This document shows, in pieces, positions 11,583-23,769 of a DNA stretch of 64,000 nt. Below the pieces are notes generated by a model. That model searched no databases. It saw only the letters and a program-made list of their open reading frames with translations, and was not told where the DNA came from. The position numbers and the translations under genes were made by a program. Position 1 is the stretch's first letter; each line of letters starts with the position of its first letter. Source of the stretch: Antrodiella citrinella (Eukaryota > Basidiomycota > Agaricomycetes > Polyporales > Steccherinaceae); assembly GCA_004802725.1 (NCBI GenBank), contig SGPM01000141.1, forward strand, positions 1 to 64,000. Reading direction: 5' to 3'.

Positions 11583-12711
11583 ATGGAGAGCATACATGAA
11601 TCTGTTCGCTCTCTGTTTCACCACCGGGAAAAGGTCGAGGCGAACATAGACAATATGACATCTATCCCGGACCCCTTCTTCTCTTCAGACAATACAAGGA
11701 TCTACACTTCCTACGACACACAGGAACCTCCACCACATCCAGGAGATGCCTGGACGCGCTTTGTTTGCATATCTGATACCCATTCGCGGACGAACTATGA
11801 AGTCCCCTACGGAGACGTCCTGCTGCATTCTGGAGACTTGAGCAGCTGGGGACACTTGCCACAATTGAAGAAGACCGTCAAGTGGACCAAGACGTTGCCA
11901 CATCCAGTGAAAGTGTACGTGATGAACTGCCTCTTATTGTTCCGGAACTGAATGGTCGGTTTGGCAGTCTTATTGCAGGCAATCATGATGTATGTACACC
12001 TGATCGTCTGGTGGCGCGTTCCGATGTTGACGGTGTAACACCAGCTTTGTTTGGACGACGACTGGAGCGAAGATGGCCCCTTTTCAGCAGCAGGAGAATG
12101 CATCCCAAACGCAGTTAGTGTCTTGCTGTGCTGTTGAACAAAATGCTCAGCCACTGACTAAGATCTTAGAACATCATCGCCGCTCAAGAACTCATGCGAT
12201 GCGATGCAACTCGCGATGCCGGAATACACTATCTTGAGTACGAATCCCTGAGGATCACACTGGGCGGAAGATCATGGGAAGTGTACGGGTCGCCCGTAAG
12301 CACAGCTTACCCTGCTCAGTACAGACGCGCCGGTGATCTAACTTTCAGTTGGAACAGGCTGCCCCACGATATGCTCTCGGAGCCTTCCAGTACGTTGGAG
12401 CTCAAGATGGCGATGCCATCTACGCTGAAATCCCGCCTTCTACCGAGATACTTTTGACGCACACCCCAGGCTGGGGGATCTGCGATGTCTCAAAACGAGG
12501 CAACCACGCGGGGTGTCGTTCACTAAAGAACCGCCTGGAAAGCCCTGAACTATCGAAATGTCGACTACATGTGTTTGGACATATTCATGAGGCCCAGGGT
12601 GCTGCTGTACACCCGGTTTCAGCAGATGGTGAACTGTCTCAGATGGTCAGGGTGAGCGTGAATGCTGCTCTGCACGATTATCCGGCTACCATTGTGGACT
12701 TGTTGAACTAG
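11583..12711 (+). CDS. calcineurin-like metallophosphoesterase (MPPED1/2-like)
   Basis: Exons 11583-11914, 11968-11989, 12045-12113, 12170-12295 and 12349-12711 give 303 residues. The metal-ligand motifs of the family appear in order: CISDTHSR (Asp and His of block one), VLLHSGDLSS (GD block), VLIAGNHD (GNHD, made by splicing a 22-nt exon), LTHTPGWG (His) and VFGHIHEAQG (GHxH). All key residues are present, so the enzyme should be active with two divalent metals on a phosphomonoester or phosphodiester. The substrate is unknown; animal relatives act on cyclic nucleotides weakly. The start is the first ATG of a frame that opens after the shared promoter; a start at M24 is possible. The last exon begins with a TTG codon after a TTTCAG acceptor. 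Confidence 0.87.
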
Positions 12712-13154
12712 ATGAATAGGGCACATTTTTCACTAGTTATATACCCTTGCTATACCTATACCACTATCGGCCGAATTTGTGATTGTGTTCGTCAGTTCTC
12801 TCGACGAAGGTGCTGCCGTGGGACCGTCGTAGCAACTGTGTTTACATGCATGCATGCTTCACAGCTTCATACTTGTGACTTGTCCACCTTCCACACAGCT
12901 CCAGCATTCCATTTATTGATCTCCGAGATGACGACTGGTGGAGAAATGCTCGAAATTCGGCCGATAGAGTCAGAAAAGCACCTCCACGTGCCAAAGTTCT
13001 AAATGATCGGCATGACTCGTGCAGGGGTAATGCATTCGCCGGGATCGTATTGAGCACTCCTCAAAAGCGACCACGACGATTGCTGTATGCAATTCGTTCT
13101 ACTACCCTGTTACCCATAAGTCCGACGAGAATAATCCTCTAGACGATACCAATC
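12712..13154. other. intergenic, no gene seen
   Basis: Holds the 3' UTR of the phosphoesterase gene and the LEU4 promoter. No conserved frame. Confidence 0.4.
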
Positions 13155-15773
13155 ATGCCTATGCTGTACGTCCCACCAATTTTGATCTCGGATCGGAGTG
13201 CGCTCATCCGGTCTACCGCATAGGCTTGATCCATCGACGAAGTACAGACCGTACACTCCCCTCAACTTGCCAGACAGACAATGGCCTTCGAAGGTCCTTC
13301 GGAAGGCACCCATATGGCTGTCGACGGATCTGAGGGACGGAAACCAAGCGTTGGCTAATCCTATGACCATCGAGCAGAAAACCATCTTCTTCAAGACGCT
13401 AGTGAAGTGCGGGCTGAAGGAGATCGAAGTCGCATACCCCGCTGCGAGTGATACCGACTTCAGCTTTGTGAGAGGGCTCATCGAGGGCGGGCAGGTGCCA
13501 GACGATGTTTGGATTCAGGTGAGTAGATCGCCGTCCGTTTGGGTAACAAGTTACAGTGCTGAAAGCATGTTGAGCTCAGGTTCTCACCCCTGCTCGGGAG
13601 GACCTCATCAAGCGTACCGTTGAATCCCTGGCGGGTGTGAAGCACGCCATCGTACACATGTACAACGCTACTTGCCCTTGTTTCCGGGACGTCGTCTTCC
13701 GCAACTCCAAGGAGGATACCATTGCGCTTGCGATCAAGCACACCAAAATTGTCCGCCAGCTGACGGACGAAGCTACCGCCAAATATGGCACAAAATTCAA
13801 GTACGAGTACAGTCCGGAGACGTTCACGCAGACGGAGCCGGAGTTTGCTCTCGCTGTGTGTGAAGCCGTGAAGACGGCGTGGGGGAAGGCGGGAACCGGA
13901 GAGGACCGTATCATCTTCAACCTTCCTGCGACTGTTGAGATCGCACCACCAAATCACTACGCGGATCAGGCAAGTGCGTTCTCTGTGGATTTGGTTACAT
14001 GAGACTAATGTTGGCTTAGATTGAGAACTTCTGCCGAAACATATCAGAACGAGAGAAGATCGTAGTGTGTCTGCATCCTCATAATGACAGGGGTGAGTAC
14101 ATACGAGAACACTGTTCACCTGGTCACTACTAACTTCGCGACCAGGACAAGGAATCGCCGCCGCCGAGCTTGCCCTCATGGCTGGTGCAGATCGTGTAGA
14201 AGGCTGTCTTTTCGGCAATGGCGAGCGAACAGGAAACGTCGATATCGTCAACCTCGCCCTCAACTTCTACACCCAAGGCGTTTCACCCAACCTCGACTTC
14301 AGCGACCTGCAAAGCGTCATTGACGTCGTCACAGCGTGCAACGACCTCCCCATCCACCCTCGACACCCATACGCAGGCGAGCTCGTCTTCACCGCGTTCT
14401 CTGGATCACATCAGGACGCGATCAAGAAAGGGTTCGAGGCGCAACGCGTGCGCCATGCAGAAGCCGCCAAGACGGGCGAGATGCAGTATTGGGATATCCC
14501 GTACCTCCCAATCGACCCCGCAGATCTTGGGTGCTCGTACGAAGCTGTTATCCGCGTCAACGCGCAGTCTGGCAAGGGTGGTATTGCCTACCTGGTGCAG
14601 CAACATCTCGGCTTGGATCTTCCGCGCAAGATGCAGATCTCGTTTTACCAGGTTATCCAGGAGATCGCGGATAGGGAAGCGAGGGAGATGCGGGTGGACG
14701 ATATCACGGCTGCGTTCAGGTCGACATATAAGTTTGGTGGAAGCAAGTATGAGGGCAGACTGGTCTTGAAGTCGCATAAGGTGGCCTCAGAACCTGCCGA
14801 CGAGAGCGCCTCCGGTGACGAACCTGCTGACGAGCGACGTCTGTTTGACGGGACGATCTTGGTGGATGGCGTCCTCCGAGTCATTCGTGGAGACGGCAAC
14901 GGTCCTCTGTCGGCCCTCCTTGACGCTCTAAGCACCCATCTCGACCTCCACTATGCCATCCGCGAATACTCGGAACACAGCGTTGGTGAAGGTTCCGGTG
15001 TCAAGGCTGCTTCCTACGTTGAGATTGTTCCCAATCTTGAAGATGCCAAGTCCACACGGAAGTCCGCTGAATCGTGGTGGGGTGTGGGTGTCGACTCCGA
15101 CATCGCAGGCTCAGGCTTGCGTGCGGTCCTCAGCGCCATCAACAGCGCCATCGGCGACCGTACCCTTCCCGAGCTGAAGCTCAGCGTCGGGTTCAACGCC
15201 AAGTCTGGCCAAGCAGACGTTGCCTCCGCGATCGTGCACTCTCTGCATCTCGAACTCCCCCGCCGCCTGCAAGCATCGTTCTTCGAGGTCGCTCAACGCG
15301 CCGCGAGGGAGACGGACGGGCACCTCAGCTTCTCGGACGTCGTCGCGCTGTTCCGGGAGACATACCACTACGAGCTGCCCAACACGCCCGGGCGCGTCGT
15401 CCTCCGGAAGTACAAGATGGAGAACGTCGGGGACGACGGTGGGAAACAGCTCACGGGTGATTTCATTTGGGACGGTAAGCCCCGCCAGATGGTCGGCCAC
15501 GGTACTGGTCCCTTGTCTGCCCTCCTCGCTGTGCTCAACTCCCAGATCAACGGCACGCTGTCTGCGAGGGAGTATGCGGAACATTCTATTGGAGAGGGAT
15601 CGGACGTGAAGGCCGTGTCGTACGTGGAGTTGGCGTACGATGCGGAGGGGAAAAGGACGACGGCTTGGGGCGTGTATAGTGATCAAGATATCACTGCCTC
15701 TGGCCTGAAAGCCACCGTTCTGGCGACGAACCAGCTGAATGTGGATATCAAGCCTTTCGTAGATGGACAGTAA
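13155..15773 (+). CDS. LEU4: 2-isopropylmalate synthase with duplicated C-terminal region
   Basis: Exons: 13155-13165, 13224-13518, 13580-13969, 14020-14092, 14146-15773, giving 798 residues. It condenses acetyl-CoA with 2-oxoisovalerate, the first committed step of leucine synthesis. The HMGL-like barrel shows [11 protein letters not shown], the [15 protein letters not shown] strand, [28 protein letters not shown] with metal-binding His residues, and [15 protein letters not shown]. The C-terminal half is longer than in yeast Leu4 (about 620 residues). The linker plus LeuA dimer/leucine-feedback region occurs twice, at about residues 393-590 and 604-790. The unit signatures are [12 protein letters not shown] / [12 protein letters not shown] and [15 protein letters not shown] / [15 protein letters not shown]. 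Intron three has a GC donor. The first exon is 11 nt. Confidence 0.93.
14555..15760 (+). repeat. tandem coding duplication inside LEU4
   Basis: Two diverged copies, about 14555-15150 and 15185-15760, align over linker and regulatory domain. Shared landmarks are VNAQSGKG versus [23 protein letters not shown] versus [14 protein letters not shown], and [13 protein letters not shown] versus [14 protein letters not shown]. Confidence 0.8.
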
Positions 15774-16230
15774 GAAGTTGAGATGTATCGCTGTCTGTCT
15801 CATGTACGCATCCCGAAGAAGTTGTTCTTGCTTTACTGTATCAATGCAAATCCATACCAACTACAACTACGATGCCGAGGGGAAAATGCACTGCTATTGC
15901 AATCTATAATACATTGAGAGGTAATAGACACATTGCGCGGGATGTACGTACGATTGAATAAAAGGGCCAGAAACTTGAATGATACGAAGCGAAGATACTA
16001 AGTACGGAGCTGTCGCCATGAAAAAAAGAATAAGGTTGTTGCAAATGCAGGTAAGATATCTGGATGGGTTTTGAGAACGAATAATGTTTTCCAAAAAGGC
16101 CCCTCTAAAGCAACGAGAGACTAGGATGATTGATGATGGGCAGAAAAGCAGATAAGGACCAGAAGAATGAAAAACGAACAATTTAGGAGTCCATGCAAAA
16201 GAAATAAAAATTCCTGATCATGAGTACTGG
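15774..16230. other. convergent 3' regions of LEU4 and the kinase gene
   Basis: AT-rich, no conserved frame; several A-rich runs could serve polyadenylation. Confidence 0.4.
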
Positions 16231-19200
16231 CTACCGGTACATCTGTACCAGGCGTTCCAGCTCCTGCACGACCTCGTTGATGTTTGGTCGGTTCTGGTGT
16301 TCCTGCTCCCACATGCGTTCTACCAGGTCTACGATTTCGGGACACCATTGTTTCCTCAAGCCATGTACAGATGGCCTGACGGAGACGAGATGAGCGATAG
16401 GTTGCGACAAACACAAGTCATCCCGCTTACCTTTGATGCTTCGCACCCACAAGGTCGTAAATCGCGTGCTCATTCATGCCCTCCCAAGGGAACTTCTTCT
16501 CCTCAACGTGCCACTGAAGAATTTCCCAGTACACGAGCGCACAGGAAAATACATCCACCTTGTGATTGTACTTGGGCTCGGCGTGCCAGAGTTCGGGCGC
16601 CTGCCAATTCACGGTGCCTACTAAACTGCGCACCATAGAGCGCGTCGACTGCTTCACCTTGGCCAGGCCAAAGTCGGTGATCTTGGCAACACCTTTCGAG
16701 GTGATCAGAATGTTCGACGACTTGCAGTCACGATGGATGACGGATGGCTTGCGATTGTGAAGGTAGGCAACGCCTCGGGCAATGTCGAGCATGATGCACA
16801 ACTAGCATGGCATGAACATGAGTAGCTCATACACGACATGAACAAAACAACTAACTGCGCGATAGAGTGTCGGTGGCTGAACGCTCCGAATGTAGTCGAA
16901 CAGATCACCGTTGGTACAGAGTTCACTGACAATCATGACAGGAGTGTCGCGAGTGTTCTCCGGTATGCTGACGCCGAGCTGAAGAAAGGACTCAGTACAA
17001 TAATCAACAACTAGAAAGTTTAATACGTACGAAGCGAACAATGTTCGGATGGTCGAAATCACCGAGGAGCTTCAACTCCTTGATATCCACTGCGACAACA
17101 TTAGCACTCCGTACATACATATGAGGGCCACCGGTACTCACTGGCACTAAGCTGTCCTCGGAACTCTGCGAGGGCAACCTTACGGCCCTTGAACTTGCCG
17201 ATAAAGACATCCTTGAAGCCGCCGCTACCAATCTTCTCCAACTTGGTCAATTTCTCTGGAGGAATCTCTCGGTCATCGAGACCGAGGCTGCCCAGATCAA
17301 GCTCGAACTCTGGCTCGTTTTCCTTGTTGCGAGAAGTGAGGGGTGGCGTGCGAGGCTCGTCCATATGGACCCTATCTTCCCGGAAAAGGACAGGAGGAGT
17401 GCCACTATTGGTTCGTGTGCTACGACGACGACCTTGACGAGCAGTTGAGGGTGGACGTGCGGTACCGGTAGACGATGGCGAAGACCCCCATTCGCTACAG
17501 CGGCGATCGCGCCACTGCAGGAGTGCCTCCGCAAGCTGAGGCTTCGTCCCAACGACATCGAGCTCCCTGGTCTCACATAATCTGACCAGATCATCGCGGC
17601 GTAGACGGATTAGCGTCTTGGCAGTCGCAACAGTGAGGTCAACTGGAAAATTATAAATTAGCTTCCAGGGCACAATTGGGAGATGGAGAACTGACTGTCT
17701 TCACTGTCTTCGCCGTCTTCATCCATGACTTCCTCCTCTTCCTCAGTATCACCTTCAGCATCTAGATCGACGCTGGCGGCATCCTGCTCGACAGAGCTAT
17801 CAACATCCAGGTTCTCCTCACTGTCATCCTCCTGCACCTCTTCGCCAACGACTTTGCCATTCCGCAGCGTTCTGGGTGACGACACAGGGACCTCGTTATC
17901 CTCAACGACGGTGCCCTCGTCACTTGCAACCTCATCGTCATCGTCGCCCTCGGCATCTTCATCGACCTCTATGCTCTCTTCCTCTTCATCGTCGCCGTCG
18001 CCGTCAACACTCTCAGTGATGTCAACGCTCTCGTCGTCACTTTCCTCGTCATCCCCATCACTAGGAGGCGTGAGTAGCTGTGCGCGAGATCGCAGACGTT
18101 TCCGCATGGGGCTGCGACGAGCAGGCTTGGGTGTGACAGGATCCGCCTCTTCCACTTCCACTTCCTCCTCGTCTTTATCACTTTCCTCGGCTAGTTGATC
18201 TTCTTCCTCCTCTTCTGAGCTCGACTCCCTCATAGAGCCCACTTGACCCTTGGCTTTCCGAGCTGGTGTCACCCGCCGTTCGGCTTTATCATCCTTGTCG
18301 CCTTGGCTACGTAGACGCCGCGGACTCGGGGTGGTGGGAACGACAAGAGTCTCCTCAATCTCAGTAAGATCGGTGAGGTCGCTTTCTTCGGCGGAAAGTG
18401 ATTGAATCTCAACATCTTGGCTAAATTCAACTTGCTTTGCCTTCCCTTTGCTCTTGCTGGTTGTCGAAGGTACAGATACTGTGGCAGTGTACTCGGTAGT
18501 AGATGTCTTGCGAGACCTCGCACGTGTGGCTGGGGGAGATGGAAGGCTAGGTAGAGCTAGAGAGGTCGTTGGTGACGAACGACTTGAGCTAGCGTTACTT
18601 GCACCGCGCCTACGGGAAAGGAACGGATGAGTGACACGTGATGTGGCGAAATTGTGGGATATATTACCGTCTAGTAGGGTATTGTAGAGAGCCTTTACGT
18701 TGCGGAAGGGCTTTCGTCCTTAGCCGTTGGCCATCAAGCTCACTGAGTGAATAGCATCGCTCCTGTCCAGGTCTTGCGACTGGGTGAGACATGTCATCAA
18801 CAGTCGCACGACGTCTCAATCCATTCCTAAGCCTGTACCCGAAATCTGTCTCTTCACCTCCTGCCACATTACCTCCGTCCGAAGAGTAATCGCTCGACCC
18901 GCTATCCATAGCGCCAGGAGGAGAAGAGGGAGGGAGAGGCGCTAGCTCATCTCGCGCCGCCACAATGGAGTCGACGATCTCATGCTTGGTGAGAAGCTCG
19001 GCATCCTCAGTGAGGCCAGCCAACTGGTACAGACGAACAAGTTGATCCTTGCGTTGTCGCAGAAGCTCGCGCGGTGCCGCTTCACCGATAAGATATGTTG
19101 CGGCTGTGTGAGATCGACGGTCAGAGCTGTTCATAGAGGCGATAACCAGGTGGCACTTACACGAATCCGAAGCGCCTTCACTTTCAGAGCCATCAGATAC

Positions 19201-19635
19201 CCCCCAACGACTAGGTTCGTCCACATCCATTGAGGTACTTTCCTCGTCGCTGGAATCGGGGGCTGCTCTGCGCCGTTTGACCCGACCTCCGGCACCATGA
19301 CTATTGGTCTGAATGTTCTCGCTGCCACTAACGACACGCTTCCGCTTCGAGCCTATCTCGACCGCATCGTGCATCTCCTCCTGTTGTTTGAATGTTCTAG
19401 AGGGGAGACGGCGCAAGTTGAAATGCACCGGAACGAGAACGGCTCGCGCTGAGGTGGGAGATGAGCTTGAGGCGCTGGACGCGACCGACGCGTGAGATGT
19501 AGGGTATATGGCAGCGGGGCTGAAGGCGCGTCGTCGGCTGCCGCTAACGACGCGACAAGCTGCGAGTTTTCTGCGTTGAATAACAGGACTGTGCTGAGCT
19601 GAAGCCGACCTATGATTTGTACGGTGTTGAGCCAT
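16231..19635 (-). CDS. large acidic protein with SAP-like motifs and a C-terminal TKL-type protein kinase domain
   Basis: Exons: 19161-19635, 18668-19103, 17696-18609, 17142-17642, 17031-17089, 16856-16978, 16431-16801, 16231-16375; phases close to 1007 residues. The N-terminal 600 residues are low complexity, with basic clusters (KRKR, KRRR) and long Asp/Glu/Ser tracts, suggesting a nuclear protein. SAP-like helices occur near residue 200 (LRQRKDQLVRLYQLAGL) and near 615 (LIRLRRDDLVRLCETREL). The kinase has GSGGFKDV, VIHRDCKSSNIL (HRD with the catalytic Asp), KITDFGLAKV, GTVNWQAPELW and a final QNRPNINEVVQELERL helix. The beta3 motif reads KVALAEF, so the usual VAIK lysine is Ala. Kinase family identity is clear; catalytic status and substrate are not. 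Confidence 0.85.
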
Positions 19636-20038
19636 GCCAGAAGGGTCAAGTCCAGTCGATTAAGCGCCTATACTTCCAAGGAGAATAGACAACCAGAATG
19701 GGATCCTGCAACACGGCCCTCGATAGGAAATAGTCTCCGTCGCCGTCGTGGACGCCGTTGAGGACGTCGTCGCCGTCGTCAAGTATTTTGTCGTGGGCGG
19801 TGGTGGTCGAATGAAACAATGCACAAACAAACACAATCAATGAGCCCCGATAGCCGTCACAGTCACAAAGTCACAAACCCCCGTGACCATCACTCACGCT
19901 TCCGTCCGTCACTTTCGGAATGCCGTCAGCATGGCAACGGATGCAAACATGCAAGGTAAGATTGATTCAAGAAAACGCAAATATACGATACAGCATCAAC
20001 AATATACCTACAACGAAAGATACCCAGTCCATGTTGGA
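19636..20038. other. intergenic between two minus-strand genes
   Basis: Contains the kinase promoter and the 3' end of the AMP-binding gene. A GTCGTC/GACGGC-rich stretch at 19735-19795 is simple sequence, not coding by any sign. Confidence 0.4.
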
Positions 20039-22547
20039 TTACAATTTTGCAACAATCTTGCGCAGTTGTACTTTCTGAATTTTGCCAGTCGACGTTTTCT
20101 GTCACCCGAACAATTAAACTTTTCGACTGAAGACGCAAAGAACACTGAAACTCACAGGCAGATTGTCGACAACTTTGACCCACTCTGGACACGCAAAACC
20201 AGGCAGTCGTCCTCGCGCGTGCTTCTTCAGCTCCGCGGAGAACACATCGTCTTTCCCGCTCCATTTCTGTTTGGCTTCCGACTTCAGGATCACGAATGCC
20301 ATAGGACGTTCACCCCATCTCGGATGAGGACGAGCAACCACGGTCACTTCAAGTATGTCGGCGTGGGTGGCCAATTCTGTCATGGAGATGAAGTGAATAT
20401 TCGCCTGAAGAACAGCTTTCAACTTACCCTGCTCGATGGCCAGACTTGAAGCATTCTGATCGTTCGTTCGTGAGTAAAATTCATTGCGCAGATATGCAGT
20501 ACAACGAACCTCTCCACCAGAAATAATAATGTCTTTGCTTCTGTCCATGATGGATATATATCCGTCTGGATACATCACAGCAAGGTCTCCCGAATTGAAG
20601 TATCCCCCACGGAAAGCCTTCTTGGTTGCCTCAGGATCTCGGAAGTACTTCACGTCCAGATCAACACAGTTATACGGTCAATCGGAATTCACGCGCACCT
20701 CCTTCATAGTGATATTTCCCCTCATCACAATTTCACCTATGGTTATGCCGTCCCTTGGGACGTCCACCAGCGGTGCATTGAGATCCACAGGTTCACTCTC
20801 TTTCGGCTGGTATACAACCCGGATGTCCACCGAGGTGATGAACCCTCGCCCTTGACGAGCAAAGAATCGGGCTCGCTCTCCAACGGAGAGCTTCTTCCAT
20901 CCTGGTTGGGGGTAACATATAGTCACAGGTCCATACGTCTGACGAATCGGACCTGTCAGAGCACTTCGAGAAGTATACAGTGCAATTTACCTCGCTGATA
21001 ACATCGTGAGCAGCCGCACAGTCCTCTCAGAATAATGCTCTACTCACGTTAGGCCATAGACGTGAATGGCGGTGATACCCTTCGTCTCAAGATCTCCGAT
21101 AAGTTGTGCAGTTGGTGCAGATCCAGCAATAATGGCCTTGATCGGCTGAGGTACCGGACGCGCTTCCGGCGCGCTGACAAGCCCAATCTAGACCGAAGGA
21201 GTCAGCTACAGTAACTCGCAGACAGGCGAAGAATCCCGTACTTGAACAGTCGGAGCTCCGCAATAATGCGTGACCCCAGAGTGTAAGAGATGATTCCAGA
21301 TGTGTGGATTTGACACGCTACGAAGCGTGATTTGGGTGGCCATGGACGCGGTAATTGCCCATGGATAGGTCCAACCGCATGCATGGAACATAGGCAATAC
21401 CCTAATATAATGTCAACAACTTGGGGCTGAGACGAAGGAGATACCATACCACAAGTAGACGGAATCTCGGGTCATACTGTGCTAGAAGATAAGTCAATGA
21501 ACTCGAGGCAAGCACGTGTAACTCACCCAGTTTCATAGGCATTTGCCAAAGCAGCAAGATACGAACCTCTGAGGGTCGTCATGACGCCTTTAGGCTACAA
21601 ACGGTCATGAGTATATCATCTGTGCAAGGTGACTACAACGCACTCGTCCGGTGGTCCCCGAACTGTGAATACGTCAGATGGTGTTTCAATACAGAAAAAA
21701 TACTGACGTATAGCACAAAGCAGCGTTTGCGTCTTCGTTGGGTTCCCAGTCGAGTCCAGACCACCCCTTCTCCTTACTGAACTTTCTACCGGCGCTCAAG
21801 AACTCTTCGTACGGGTCTCCGCGTCGTCCGCTATCCCTTGACACAATCACAGGAACTTTCGCTCCCTTCACAAGATGTGTATGTTCATAGTCGACGATGA
21901 TAATCTTCGCCCCACTGTGCTCCAGAATATACGCAACCTCGCCATGAGTCAAGCGGAAGTTGATCGGGCATATAACGGCGTGTGCGGCGAGGACACCGTG
22001 GTGTGCGTCTTCGAGTAAGAAAGCCTGCAGTTAATATGACATGAGGAGACCAATGGGCGATGAGCTTGCCTGCAATCAAGGGTCTATAGACAACGAAGGG
22101 TCAATTCTCCTGCGTAGACTTTGAATAACGTTGTTGGGCATACGAGTTTGGTGCGATGATAGCGACCCTATCGCCAGCCTGAATCCCGGCTTGGATCAAG
22201 GCATAAGCAAGATTCTGGATGCGTTGCGCCCTGTTACACTTCAAATTTTGAGCATAAAACCACGTGTAACACCGCGTACCAAGTTGCATAGCTATAGAAA
22301 ACCGGTTCTGTTACATCCGGATGGGCAATAGCTAGCTTGTCTGGGTATACCTGAGCTGCGCGCAGGACAAAGTACAGCGGGTTCTGGTGTTGATAGACGT
22401 GAACGGGCGTATAATCTCACTGAAGCAACTATAACGCACCAAAGGATGCAAGTGAACAGGGTTCTTGATGGCGGGTGCGGCGGTGCGCAAGTCGTACGTC
22501 ACTCCTTGAGGGGGAACACTCTCAGGAGTCGGCGCAAACGACTGCAT
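20039..22547 (-). CDS. AMP-binding enzyme (acyl-CoA synthetase-like)
   Basis: Exons: 22440-22547, 22280-22383, 22144-22230, about 22074-22083, 21708-22024, 21644-21662, 21527-21594, 21450-21476, 21242-21401, 21048-21187, 20991-20994, 20699-20938, 20510-20647, 20428-20455, 20156-20376, 20039-20098; about 576 residues. ANL signatures appear in order: LCYTSGTTGRPKGVM (A3), YLWVLPMFHACGWTYPW, IIAGSAPTAQ, GLTETYGP (A5, assembled through a 4-nt exon), YFNSGDLAVMYPDGYISIMDRSKDII (A7/A8) and a final TSTGKIQK with the A10 lysine. It should activate a carboxylic acid with ATP and transfer it to CoA; the substrate is unknown. No peroxisomal tripeptide at the end (VAKL). The junction near 22024-22083 is unresolved: it needs a GC donor or carries a small defect. 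Confidence 0.85.
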
Positions 22548-23657
22548 TCTCGCTGGAAATGAAGTACGGCATATCAGGAAAGGTTCAAACAAAGGACGAA
22601 TGATGACCGTACTTACTTCAAGAACAGAATACGGTTTCGCGTTGTGGTAGGTGTTGCGGGGAATGCGGGGTAACAAGCGCACAAAGCTCTAAATACCACG
22701 GGCGCTCGGGATTGGCCGTCGCTATTGTGTTGCGGTTCGTACATATCCTCGTCCAAATCCTCCTTCACAACTTATCCATCTACCCTCACCATCCCGTCTC
22801 TTTGTCTGTATGAGTCGCACAAGTGATAGAGGCTCTCGTTACAAAGCACCTCCAGTTGAAAAGACCTCAGGGATGGTGACCGTTTCAGCTTCGTCCCTGA
22901 ATTGCGACTCGAACGTAGACTCGGAGGGCACCGTAAACACTTCCTTAGCGGAGGATCTTGCCATGGTGCATATATAATATTTTGGGTGGTAAGTACGGTC
23001 CTCTTCTGTCTTGTCAGACACTATCATTACTCACAAGATACTATTACCGTGGTCGAGGAGGTCATTTGGTCTCCTGGCCATTGACGAACTTAACATCTAT
23101 AGTCCAACCATCCTCACGACCGCATCCATGTTTCACGCCAGTTTACGTCGACCATTTCTTTCGCATCATGGAGTCCGAACCTAGAACTCCTTGGAACGTT
23201 ACAGTTGCATAGATCTCGCTCTGACTCCAGGACGGATTTCACACAGAGACAAACGATTCGCCAGAAAAGGCAACTTGTACGGATGTTCTCCTCACTCTTT
23301 CGAGTTGCCTTTCCTAGGCAATCCTGCCCAAACATTTTATATCTCTAACGGTTGAAAAGCTAGACAATAGGTTGGTTGTGACCCAAGTATGAACATCCAA
23401 AACGCAGTTTGAAGAGGTATGTACATCGTCTATGTACATTGTAAGATCGTCAATTCTCATGTCGTCAAACAGTCGACGATCTTGAAGCAAGATGCGACTT
23501 CGGGAAAGATTTTGACTCTCGGTTATCTAGAGCCGTCGAATAGCCGATGGTGTACCGCAACAGCCTGCAATATCCCAAGAAAGAAACACCTTTATCGTCT
23601 AAACAGGACTGGTCCTTGTGAGCTCTACTGTTTTTCTAGCGAGCTCGAACCATCCTG
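22548..23657. other. 1.1 kb intergenic, no convincing gene
   Basis: A 55-codon plus-strand frame starts at about 22810 after a pyrimidine-rich leader. It has no recognised motif and is probably chance or a very small hypothetical gene. The rest has only overlapping short frames. Confidence 0.3.
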
Positions 23658-23664
23658 TATAAAG
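23658..23664 (+). promoter_or_regulatory. TATA box of the DUF6593 gene
   Basis: TATAAAG lies about 110 nt before the start codon at 23770, a usual spacing for fungal genes with a short leader. Confidence 0.5.
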
Positions 23665-23769
23665 CTCTGGAGCCCATGACAACCTTGTCTTCCCTCTCGT
23701 GGCTCAAGTTCTTTGTTGACTGGTCGTTCTCCTTGTTCAACTCCCATCCTCCGCCCACCACGAGACAAG

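Noticed and set aside
17725..18198. Ser-rich plus-strand frame opposite the acidic region of the kinase gene
   Set aside because: It is the complement of GAC/GAG/GAA codon runs (GTC/CTC/TTC) and has no independent evidence.
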